From NCBI GenBank assembly GCA_039654915.1, contig CM077599.1:73438001-73502000 (forward strand): 64,000 nt of DNA, read 5' to 3'. Source of the DNA: Aquilaria yunnanensis (Eukaryota; Streptophyta; Magnoliopsida; Malvales; Thymelaeaceae). Positions 12,070-22,617 of the stretch are shown here, in pieces. The notes below the pieces were generated by a model. The model ran no database searches. It was not told the origin of the DNA and was given only the letters and a program-made list of their open reading frames with translations. Position 1 is the stretch's first letter. Every line of letters starts with the position of its first letter. A program made the position numbers and the translations under genes.

Positions 12070-13718
12070 TTGTGGAGATTACTGCTTAATTTATACATGT
12101 TGCTAGTTTTGTTCTATTGGGATTGGAAAATATAGTTGAACTTGGAGATTAAATCCTAAAGGAGTTAACACTTTAATTCTAGCTTATGCTTTATTGTTAA
12201 ACAATGGGCAATTTGAACTATAACCTATCTAAGGACTCAAGTTTAAACGGAGGAAAGAAGAAAAAATCAAGCAAAGCTTATCTAATGCATGAATTGGACT
12301 TCTAATCCAAGTCGGCTACTTGTTGGTGAATCTAATGGCATCCTAATGCTAGCAGACAAGAAACTCTAGCTCCATGAGAATTGGAAAATTTAATCCCTCA
12401 AGGTGTTTAAAAGTGAAGCTAATTGAAATGGAGAAATTTTCGTGCAAGTAAATGCTTTCCACCAAATTCCATTGATTACTTGTTGTTGAAGCCAAACAAA
12501 TAAGAGATTTTCCTATTCCAGTAAGATTGGAAATGGACAATACCAATTGTCCAAATTCAATTCTGGCTAAAAATGTCCAAGAAGGATTCAAGATTATTTT
12601 ATTTATTATACCACAGAAAGTGTATAAATAAATAATCTTGAGGTGGCCTTTGTAGACATAAAAAATTTATTGGGCTAAAAATAAATAAACCCAATTAAAA
12701 AGTCTTCTAGCCCATTTCAAAATCAATTATCTAAAATTCAAAAGCCCATTGAGTTTGAAAACCACAAGTTCAAGAAACTTAATTTTTGGAGCCCAAGACC
12801 ATACAACCGCAGGCTGCGAATGAAGACTCATTATGTTGTCTTAGCCAAAGTCTATATTTGGCAAATTGGGCCTCAAAGTCCAAAATGACTAAAGCTCATG
12901 CATGCCCATCATTTAGCTTAAATATTCTAGAATATTCTAGAATATTACATTAATTATCCTCTTAAATTGAATAATTAGGAAAATTAAGAAAAGATAATTA
13001 TCATATTTATTTTCTCTTAAGATACATATAAGAAATAAATATGTGATAATTATCACATGTGGTTTTTTCAAACTAAACCACCTTCTTTCCACACATATAA
13101 ATAGCCCCACAAGGCTAAAGAAAAAAAAAGAATTGGAGAATAAGTAGAATTGGGGAGAAGGACAATTTTTTTACAAAAAGTTCTCTCTCAAGCTCTTTAA
13201 GCCAATCAAGCACAAACACCCGGTGAAAGAAAAAATCAAGTTCAAGAAAGATCAAATCCCAGTTTCAATGCCAGATTTGAAAAGTGAGGTAAGGAACACA
13301 AAGAACGCGAGATGGTGTTGCATCAAGTCCAAGTTCAGATCTGGAGGAAATGGCAGGAAACATGAAGGATTCGTTTCTGTGCTGCATCAAGTCAAACTCC
13401 AAGGAAAAGTAGCGAGAAAGCGGTGGATATTGCCAGAAGCCCCCAAGTTTAAGGAGTATGATGGATAATCTCAAACCAAAAGTGGCAGCGAGAAATATCA
13501 GTCCGTGTTTGCGCAAGACAAATTTTGGAGTTCGTGTTCGTAAAGAAGCTGTTATTATCTCCACTAAAAAAACTTAAAGTGTTAATCAGAGGATTGTGCA
13601 TATGAGAAGCACATTAGAGAGTCGATCCCCCAAAATCTTTGTTTTAAATTTCAATATTATAATTTGTGTTGTAATTAATTTCAAGGTATAATTTTTACAC
13701 ACGAAATTTGTGCGTACA
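12070..13718 (+). repeat. Probable 3' LTR of Tat element
   Basis: The right end CGAAATTTGTGCGTACA terminates in CA at 13718. No tRNA-complementary PBS follows, which fits a 3' rather than a 5' LTR. A TATA box at 13096 separates a ~1-kb U3 from a ~0.6-kb R/U5. The left end is uncertain: TGTGGAGATT near 12072 or TGTTGCTAG near 12109 are candidates, and neither has a convincing polypurine tract. Confidence 0.55.
13096..13103 (+). promoter_or_regulatory. LTR TATA box
   Basis: TATAAATA, followed by GCCCCACAAGG, is a typical plant LTR core promoter. The same TATAAATAGCCCC string occurs in the LTR at 49285, linking two Tat-lineage elements. Confidence 0.65.
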
Positions 13719-13919
13719 CCAGGATTAGCACAAGGCCACATATAATAGTGTTAAGGCAAAAGAAAATTTTGATTAAATTTTGAAGAGTATTATGTGTGCT
13801 AAGACAAAAGAAAAATCTCGATTAAATTTTGACTAGTATTATGTGTGTTATGTCTCCAGTTTGAATACAAGAAGTTGAGGTTCAAGTCTTTGAAATACCT
13901 ATAACTTTGTTAGAACTTT

Positions 13920-13922
<3 letters not shown>

Positions 13923-13957
<35 letters not shown>
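13923..13957. repeat. (AT)n microsatellite
   Basis: About 17 AT dinucleotides. The neighbouring 13960-14800 is AT-rich with no gene I can support. A 73-codon frame at 14099-14320 has no recognisable domain and I do not call it. Confidence 0.9.
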
Positions 13958-13960
<3 letters not shown>

Positions 13961-14879
13961 TGAATGTTTAAATAAAAAAATACCTTATTATATGCATAAT
14001 ACATTGTCTCGTAAAAAAACATGTATCTTATAAATTAGTGAAGGATTGTTAGAACATTATTATATTTCAGGTTTAGTTTGTAAGTTTGTTTTACATAAAT
14101 GAAGACGTGTCAAAGTAGAGTCGTTCATGCAAGAGATATCTGTGTGTTCATCCACGTGGAAAGAGAAGGCAGGGGCAATGATGAAAATATATATTTGTGG
14201 AGAAAGGTTGAGTTTGTTGCTCTTCCACCGAGTGCAGTAATTAATGCAAGGTATAATGGGGAGGATTTTACAGTTAGCAAAAGCGGCAATGAACGGGAGG
14301 AGATAGCCATAAACGACTAGAATTCATTGTTAGATTTTATCCTTTCCCCATGTTGTCTGTATTTAATAATAAAGTATAAATTATAAGCGATTATACGTAT
14401 GTATTGTGTGAAAAATTAATATATGTCTTTCTATCAGGTAAAGTTCTACATGTATCATTAAATTAAAAATATAGATATATAGTCACTATTGTTCTCCTCT
14501 AGTTCCTGGTAATAACATCTTGTTTTTTATTTATTTACATGTGTACTTCTTCACGGCTGTAGAAGGTTAAATAGTAAGGGTCGATATTTACTATTTATTT
14601 TCTCTTTTTTTGTGGGGTGACGTTTAGTGAACAATAAACAATAATATTGGAAAATATTTTTGGATTATTTATGCGTATTTCTCTTCCCCCCCCCTCTGTA
14701 TTAGGATATGTGTGGATCAGAATTTATTATTTAATACACTATCTAAACCATCTAAAGAATAACTAATATGAAATTGAATTGTTTTGCAAAGTTATATGTA
14801 TACTAGACAAAATGGAATAAACAATATAATATAGAAGTCTATACCTTTTGGCCAATCCATAAAAATTTCATTGTAAACA

Positions 14880-17800
14880 ACATTTTTTTGTACAATTTTG
14901 AGTTTTTGAAGATTCATTGTGAATTAAAATTTTTAATCCATCTCTTGATGTAACTCGTGATAATGCAACATATAATTGTCCATGTGCAAATATAGGTTTT
15001 GGTAAATATAGTCCCACTTTGTTTAAAGTTTATCCTTGACTTTTGTTTATTTTCATAGTATAACAAAGACGAAGTGGGAATTGTCGACGTTTTAAAATAA
15101 ATGGCCATTTTGTGTTTGAAGCCTGTGTAATAATTTGAGGAATATATATTTTGTTTCCAGTATGACTTTAGGAGATAATAATAGCCTCAATAATTCTTTG
15201 AGTTATACCAGTTACAATTAAACGCGTTCTGTTGCATAATCCTTCTATTTGATTAAGATTACGTAATAATATAATTGGGACACCAATTTTTAGCATTAGA
15301 TTATGTTCAGGAATACCTGGTAATTGTATTGAGTTAAGAAATTCAATTGGATATAAGATATCATAGTCAATGTTGTTTTTTCTCATCATAATAATTGAAT
15401 CACAACTCAGTAAACTAATTTCTGACCCTGGTATTAATGATAGCACATAGTTGTTTAGATTAGTAACTGTATCATTCCAGGGGGTAATAATATCTCATTC
15501 CTTTAAATATTCGATATTATTGTACATATGTTCAAAGTTGTCATAAATTGAATCAACCACATCTTTGATAGAATTATTTGATGGTTGAATCAATAAATCT
15601 TTAGGAATCTTCACCCAACCATATCCATCGTCATTTATATAGTTATGATGACAACTTGAGCTGCTCCCACATCCTATTGCCAACAACCAGTCATTGAATT
15701 CTGTCATTTTATTATCACCAATGGAAGATGAATTTTTAAATAGGCACATCTTTGTTTCTACTGTGTACACTATATAGGAGTTCCATAGATATGAATGAGT
15801 AAGACATGCATTTACTATCTGTACACATCCACCCCCAACAACTGGAAGAATTTGTCTAAAATCACCACCTAATAATATTGTAATACCTCCAAAAAATTTT
15901 GAGTCATTTGAATTAGTTGGTTCAAGGATATCAAAGCAATAATGATGAGTCATTAGTGTTTCATCCCATAAAAATTACTTTTGTTCTCTTGATGAGTTCG
16001 GCTAAATGTATTCCTTTTTTAATTCCGTGTGTAGCATGGGTATCAAGATTTAAAAGTATTTTAAAAAGTGAATGTGCTGTTCTCCCGTCTGGTAAGAGTA
16101 ATAATGCAATACCTGAAGATGCAACTACTAGAATAACAAACCCTTCACTATGAATTTTTTAAATTATTGTTTCCCAAATATATGTTTTCCCCGTTCCACC
16201 GGAACCATATATAAAAAATAATCCACCAATATCATTTGCTACTGCACGCATAATAACATCATAAATTCTTAACTACTCGGTATTTAAACTATTATAAAGT
16301 ATAGAATGCTGATATAGTAAAGTATTTTTATCATAGACTAATTCCTCAAGTAATAAACGGTTATTGAAATTATCAGAATGTGGTCCACTTGGCATAGGGA
16401 GCCCAAATTCTATAAGAGAAGAATGATTTTTGTTGAACAATATCTCAAGCTTAGTTAATAGGTAAGATTTTATTCGATCTTCTAGTATTGTAGTTGGAGA
16501 CAGGTTCATTAATAACTATATTTTATGTACAATATCATCAGTGAAGTATAACAAAAAAGTTTCAAATAGTTTACCAAGGTTCCCAATTTGACAAAATAAT
16601 ATAATTGTTACAAATAATTGTCATAGTTCAGCAGATGTAGCCCAGTGCATAGAATCATTTAATGCCTCATGCCATTCTCTATCATCACCTAATAGTCCGT
16701 ATGCAAAACATGCCTCTTGAAATGTGGAATAAAAAACTCCATTAACAGTTCTAATTTCTTCATAGTTTCTTGGACCTTTGACGGCATTCAATGACATTCG
16801 TAAGTAAAAAAGCTTCCTTGCGCCTGGGTGGATATAAACTATGCGGCGATTTTGTCTTTGCCTTTTTGTCCAAATCTTATCTTTTTTGTTCCAAACCCAC
16901 TGTGTGGGAAATTCTGGATATGTTAAATTGCGGGCTTCATTATTTCGGGTATTAGTAGACATCCACTCTGTAAACATTGTTTTATGAATATCTTTTCGCA
17001 TCATTATGGCTGCTAATGGGTCAGTCTTCTTAAAAATAATATTTTGTTTCAAAGGTAGGTGGACAAGAAGACACTTAACGGATGGATCACGGTAATGAAT
17101 TTCAAATTCAAATAACCTCCAAATTGATTCATGAGCTGACAGATATCTACAATCAAGGTAATTTTTTATTTCGTCTACTTCTGTTATTTTAATTGTTTCA
17201 GAATCAGGTTCAGTTGCTAAATTTTCAGTTATGATAACTTGTGCTCTATCAGGGCCTTTGTTAATATACTTGAAAAGATATTTAATCATTCATGTTTTCC
17301 TACACCATTCAATGTTAATATGAGCTTGATATTTGATTAATAAGCATAAATTATAAGGGACAACAAAATGGTTATCTACTTCAATACCATTTTTTATAAT
17401 TTTTTTCCCATTAAAGCATCTTCGATATATTGCAAATCCATCGTCATTGATGGAAATAGTTTCAATGAATTTCCTTGGAAAATGTTTTGAACACCATCTA
17501 TTTTTCATACATAGAGATATAGGTTTATCAGTTCCACATGGTCCATGAATCATGAATTTAGTTACTGTCTCATATGTAAATGGCTCAGTATGTTTATCTG
17601 GAATTTCAGCAGAAATTAAAGAGTCCACTTGTTTGGACAAAGGAATTTTATTACCTTCATCTAACCAAAGTAATATATATACATGAGGGAGCCCACACTT
17701 TTGGAATTCTATTGTATACAGGACTGTAAGGATAAACAAATAGAACAATAATGAGCAAATATTTTATTAGATTACAAATAAAAATTGATGTATATATGCA

Positions 17801-19560
17801 TGAATTACAAATGTAATATATTAGATAATAACAAACCTGTGATGGCTGTCCTGAAATATTTATTTTTTTGTTATATCATCTACTAATTGGTTTACTTTCA
17901 TCTTGGAAACTTTCAAAACAATATAAGGATGATCTTCTGCTCTTTGACCTGGTACCAATCTAAGTGCTCGACTTATTTTCGCCCATTAAGTGTTACATGT
18001 GAAAGTAATAAATAAATCAGGATATCCATAACAACGATAAATTGCAATAGCATCTTGATAATTCTAAATCATATAACGAGGACTGCCAGTAAAGGAAGAA
18101 TGTAGGATGATGCGCTTCACAATTACCTCTCCATTAACATCTCCTTTTGTAATTGCATCTTTGAAACCCAAATATATTTTTTAACGTAATTCTTGTTGAT
18201 TTTTCTGACGTAAAACAAACGTTCCTCTTCTACACATGCGAAAGAGTCAACAATATATTGTTGTAACAAACGACCACCTCTAAGTAATGTAAATCCATCA
18301 ATGTAGCGGAATTGAATATGATATGATAAAATTCACGCATTGTAACACATTTACATTTCTTTTTTTTTTTCTATCAATTTTGCAATATGGAATTCCAACA
18401 TGAAAGCCATCTTCGCCATATGGGAATAATAGTGGATACTGTATTGACATAAAGGATCTGTGTAAATGGCTAATACGATGAAAATGTCATGTTTGGTATT
18501 AAACAATTATATCACGATTTGAAGAGTCTGAAGCTTCGAAGTCCCCGACAATTAATTTAGCAATTTCTGATGATAAAGGAGTCTCATAATTTAGGAAATT
18601 TACTGGGCATTTTTCTAATATTTTTAACTATAAAAATGAAACAACAGGGGAGTTAATACAATCATGAACAATTCGGAAACCTTGAACAATTTCATTAGTG
18701 TTATGAAGCATGTTAATCAAGTCGGCAATAATTTGGGGGTCAACAGATAAGGCTTCATTATGTTCTAAAATGTTCAACCGATTGTCTATTTCATGCTCAG
18801 TATCGTAGATATATAGTTGAGCAAATTGCGGAGCTTTACCATCTGTGGGTAAAAGAGATCCCAAATGATGATAATGTTGCCCATGAACACGGAATGTATA
18901 AGGACCTATGCCTGTGTTTATAGTGTGATCAATTTTTGCACCTAAGGAAGTGAAAGCAAACATTGAATTATATAAGCGAATGTTTTGTCTAAATTGGACA
19001 CCTTTTACTCCAAAATTTGAGGTCAAAAGATTGTCAAGTGGAGCCGGTGTAGGTCTTAAGGCAGGTAATGATACGTAGCCATTTTGGCAGCATAGTGCAA
19101 ATTGAGGCTATTTTTGTTTGTCATTGTTTTTAATCTTTCATTATACCAAAATATAGTGCCGTAAAATTGGCAGATACACTCTGGTTCACTGAAATCAACA
19201 ATCATATGTTCAGTCCTTGGTAAGATGTTATAGGTATCAAATATGTTAGAGTTTACAGTAAGTAGAAGTCCAAAGAAATCATATTAGTTCTTATGCAACA
19301 GAAACAAATAATTCGTTAATAGTGTGCGCTGCATACATTTGGTACACGGGTTGAGTATCCAAGTCAGGGGGATCCATTTGGGAAGCAGACGATACTCCAG
19401 CTGGGGAAACATTTATTTCATTTGTTTTGAGTCATTTTGATAGATTGGTATCCTTCCTAGCTCTTCCCGCAATCATAAGGTCAGATCAACTACGCTTAAG
19501 CAACAAGTATCGTTCTTTATGGCGAGCAGTAGACTGACATTCTTCCATCGATCTGACATG
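14880..19560 (-). pseudogene. Helitron RepHel (HUH replicase plus PIF1-like helicase) pseudogene
   Basis: Reading right to left: an N-terminal fragment near 19560-19500 (TARHKERYLLLKRS) is followed by a block at 19026-18628 (FRVHGQHYHHLGSLLP, APQFAQLYIYD). The Rep region at 17748-16621 contains EFQKCGLPHVYILLWL, where the usual HxH of the HUH motif is changed to HVY, and MIKYLFKYINKGPDRA. Helicase blocks follow, with FGGITILLGGDFRQILPVV (15953-15495) and LPGIPEHNLMLKIGVPIILL plus NLNQIEGLCNRTRLIV (15446-15168). The terminal block is GQLYVALSRVTSRDGLKIL near 14990-14935. Stops and frameshifts lie between all blocks, and the changed HUH His would disable rolling-circle initiation. Confidence 0.85.
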
Positions 19561-21427
19561 GTAGAAACGTATTGTCAATGGTAGAAACGTATATGTTTAG
19601 CAATATTGTAGGAAAATGGGCGCCGATGTGAAAGTACGGGACACAGTGGGAAGATGGTAACATGAACAAAATAAAAGATATAGAACACAAAAACGTTTAT
19701 ATTCCAAGAAATGTCTTAAAAAAAACAAATTACAGGAAGTCACTTTTTGTGGGAAATAGTAATATATATATAGGGCTCATATGCAAAGGCAAACTATTAC
19801 AACAACTGTGCCAAGGCATATGGGCAACTCAAATTTGATTTTCACCGTAAGAGGAAGCACAATCTAATTGGCGTTCCCTTATTAATTATTCTTGTAGTCA
19901 AAGTATTCTAGATGAAGTTGGTGATTTTCAAACTCAGCATCGCTTCGCTCTTGCTTTAACTTCATGAGATGTTGTTGCAGATCATCCAATTCTTTGCATG
20001 CCAAGTCAAGGTTTCCGCATATATGGTTATATAACTGGCGCCAACAATTGTTGTTGTTACAGCCAAAGTGGCATATGCGGACACCAAACAATTTGCAACT
20101 TTTTTTTTATCGTAAGGAAAACAACTTTTTCCTTTGCATGGTTGACATTAAATTTCGAGTAGCCAAATACAATGAGAGGAATCGAATTTTGTGAAATAGA
20201 ATGCATATGAAAATGGACAGAAGCAGAAAAAAATTCATCAACTGGGGCTTCTAGTACGTAAAAAGGTATGGACAATGATAACTTTGAACATAATTCAGAT
20301 AAAATCGTTTTCAATGATAAACAAACCAACTCCATTTTGTGGACATATGTAACTATGAAAGTAAGGCGTAATGAAGCTTGTCGACTAACAGCCGTAGGAG
20401 GAAATAACTCAAAAAAGGCAGATAGAGAAGGAGACACTGATTGAAATTGTAATGATCCAACACACTGTGAAGGCAAGCAAACCATAATGGCAGGGAATTA
20501 AAATCAGGAACATAACGAATCATGGGAACTAATAATAGAAAGATTAAATGGCATTGAGCAGGAATCGGACAACGGAAATAAGTAAGAGGAGGTAGGCAGA
20601 GCCGCGGAGCAACATACCCTGAACATAATTTGAATGTTGGAGGAAACTGCAGAAACAAAAAGACCAGTGTGAAAGAGTTTGAAAGGGAATAAATTAGGTA
20701 AAAAAGGAACCAATATTGGGCCAACAAACCTTTTGACTAGTGACTTCTTTTGGTAGACAGTGAGGTAGCTTAACGACTTGTCCTAAGCACAACGAAGCAA
20801 GAATTAGACATGGAAACAGGAATTGAATATAAGATGAGTAATAATGGAACCAACAATAAAAGGAGAACAAAGAAACCACATGAGAAATAACTGGCAAAAG
20901 TGAAGGACAACAGAGCTTAAGGGGTACACGAAGACAACAGGTAAGCAAAGAAAGTGAACAAAACAACTGTGCTGCCTCCTTTTCCAACCAGCAAAACCCA
21001 TATAAGTACTACAGTCTCTAATAAAGGGCATCGATAGAGGAAAAATACAACCGAATTGTATAATGTCCAGGAGGTTAAAGAAGCTAGAAGGCAGACGATG
21101 AAATCCCCTCCCCCCATGCAAATTATCTCATCCAGACACATATCCATTGATAGCTTTTGCAGGAGGTAGGTGGCATTCAGCATGAGGAGCAAGTGGACAC
21201 ATACAGGGAAATCGGATGTGGAGACAAAAAAAATTCTTAGATAATCTAATATGTTCTTTATTATTATTTAATAACATATGTAAGGCAGATAATAAGATTG
21301 GTCAAGAGATTCAGTAAAAAACAATGTATTAAATTGTAACAATGCAACAACAACACAGCAATATAGTAGGCAAAACTAAACAAAGAAGACCAAACACATT
21401 ATTATACCAATACACACATGACACTCT
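19560..21427 (-). other. Helitron 5' region, no clear gene
   Basis: Several overlapping minus-strand open frames of 69-142 codons occur at 19882-21192. One (20091-19882) is Glu/Lys/Leu-rich with a coiled-coil-like stretch (KELDDLQQHLMKLKQER). None has a domain I recognise and they overlap in different frames. They may be remnants of a captured or accessory gene. Confidence 0.3.
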
Positions 21428-21830
21428 ATTATAGATTCCGATATTTTTTTAATTATTATTCACTAACATATAAGTCCCATAATAATAGAACCCAGGAGAC
21501 ACTTTGTTATAAATTATGATTCACTAATATATAAGTCCCATAATAATAGAGCCCAGGAGGTTGATTATACATTATGATATTCTTATATTATTATTTACTG
21601 ATATATAAGTCACGGAGTAATATGGGCAAGAAGAGGAGCGAAAAAATTGGTTATACATTATGATATTCTTATATTATTATTTACTGATATATAAGTCAAG
21701 GAGTAAAATGGGCAAGGAGAGGGAGCAAAAAAAGAGGGGACTCAATTATTATTATTAACAGATATATAAGTCACGGAGTAACATGGTCAAGGAGAGATAG
21801 TGAAAAAAGAAGGGACTCAATTGCAACAAC
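21428..21830 (-). repeat. ~75-90-bp tandem repeats near the Helitron 5' end
   Basis: About five imperfect units share ATATAAGTC(A/C)C followed by GGAGTAA-ATGG-CAAG or CATAATAATAGA-CCCAGGAG, and ATTATGATATTCTTATATTATTA. They lie within the presumed Helitron, close to its TC end. Confidence 0.65.
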
Positions 21831-22092
21831 TACATGAGCATCCACCCAAATTGTCAACAAAACAAAACAAAAAGTACCAAAACCATCATTATCCCACTAC
21901 ACACATGAAACGTGACAACACCAGGTGCACCTCTTCCACTTTAGTGTATAATATAGATGTTGATAAATAGATACATGAATTTCTTTTATTTGCATTAAGA
22001 TGACCTTCAAAAAAGAAATTGGCATATATAGCTAGGGCAATTTAAAGCTAATTCAACTTATTACAACATTTTTTTTGTCATCCATATCCCTT

Positions 22093-22147
22093 TGGTTTAA
22101 TGGCTAAAAGGTCAAAGAGATATAAGGGAGGTCAGCGTTCAAACTCC
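22093..22147 (+). mobile_element. tRNA-related SINE-like promoter pair
   Basis: An A-box-like TGGTTTAATGG at 22093 and a B-box-like GTTCAAACTCC at 22137 are spaced about 44 bp apart, as in the internal pol III promoter of tRNA-derived plant SINEs. I cannot define the element ends, poly-A/T tail or target duplication. The flanking 21958-22612 shows no protein gene. Confidence 0.35.
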
Positions 22148-22612
22148 AACCTTTCCATTTCCTGTATAATGCTTTAATACTAGTTCAAATGCCTTTCAAA
22201 TCTTGAAAAAGCAAACATTCCACCCTTACTTTACATATAAATAACTCTTAAACCCTTAGACCTTGTATAAAACTATAAATCCTTCTAATTACCAAAAAAG
22301 AACATTTTTTGTCACCAATTGGAAAAATGTTTCCCAACTCCATCAACTGTCCAAGAACAAAATTGCAATGACCCAATTTCTTGTTGCCAACAAAAGAAAA
22401 ACAAGGTCTTGAGTTAACAATGTGTAAAATTATTCGAAACAGAGAACTCAACCTAATTTTCCCAAACCAAAACCTAAAAACCTAAGGTCTTGTTGGGTCA
22501 GGTTTGGATTTTAAATATCCAAACTATTGAGAACATACTCAACTTGACCCAAAATTCATATATCTGGTATTTTAGTATGGTCTAAATGCATTTTACATAC
22601 CTAATCCCATCT

Positions 22613-22617
22613 TAACT
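22613..22617. repeat. Target site duplication (TAACT), left copy
   Basis: TAACT directly precedes the TGTGACAG start of the 5' LTR, and the identical pentamer follows the 3' LTR at 32574-32578. A 5-bp duplication is the norm for LTR retrotransposon integration. Confidence 0.95.

Larger units (their letters stand above)
4100..13718 (+). mobile_element. Decayed Tat-lineage Ty3/gypsy retrotransposon, 5'-truncated
   Basis: The order is RT, RNase H, a second RNase H, integrase, 3' tandem repeats, an antisense ORF, and a 3' LTR ending in ...GTGCGTACA at 13718. The double RNase H, the RT palm motif YIDDLVVK, and an extra antisense frame between pol and the 3' LTR are known features of the plant Tat/Retand/Ogre group. 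No gag, protease, PBS or 5' LTR is visible, and pol is broken by many stops and frameshifts, so this is an old truncated copy. The left boundary is approximate. Confidence 0.8.
14803..21957 (-). mobile_element. Decayed autonomous-type Helitron
   Basis: On the minus strand a TCTATATTATACACTAAAG terminus at 21957 is preceded by A, and a CTAG at 14806-14803 is followed by T. This fits insertion between A and T with a TC...CTAG element, and the rolling-circle Rep and PIF1-like helicase pieces lie between. The TC end resembles known plant Helitron 5' ends. The expected GC-rich hairpin just before CTAG is not evident, so the 3' end is a candidate only. The coding region is full of stops, so the copy is inactive. 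Confidence 0.65.

Noticed and set aside
14099..14320. 73-codon plus-strand frame
   Set aside because: No domain, an overlapping frame on the other strand, and no promoter evidence.
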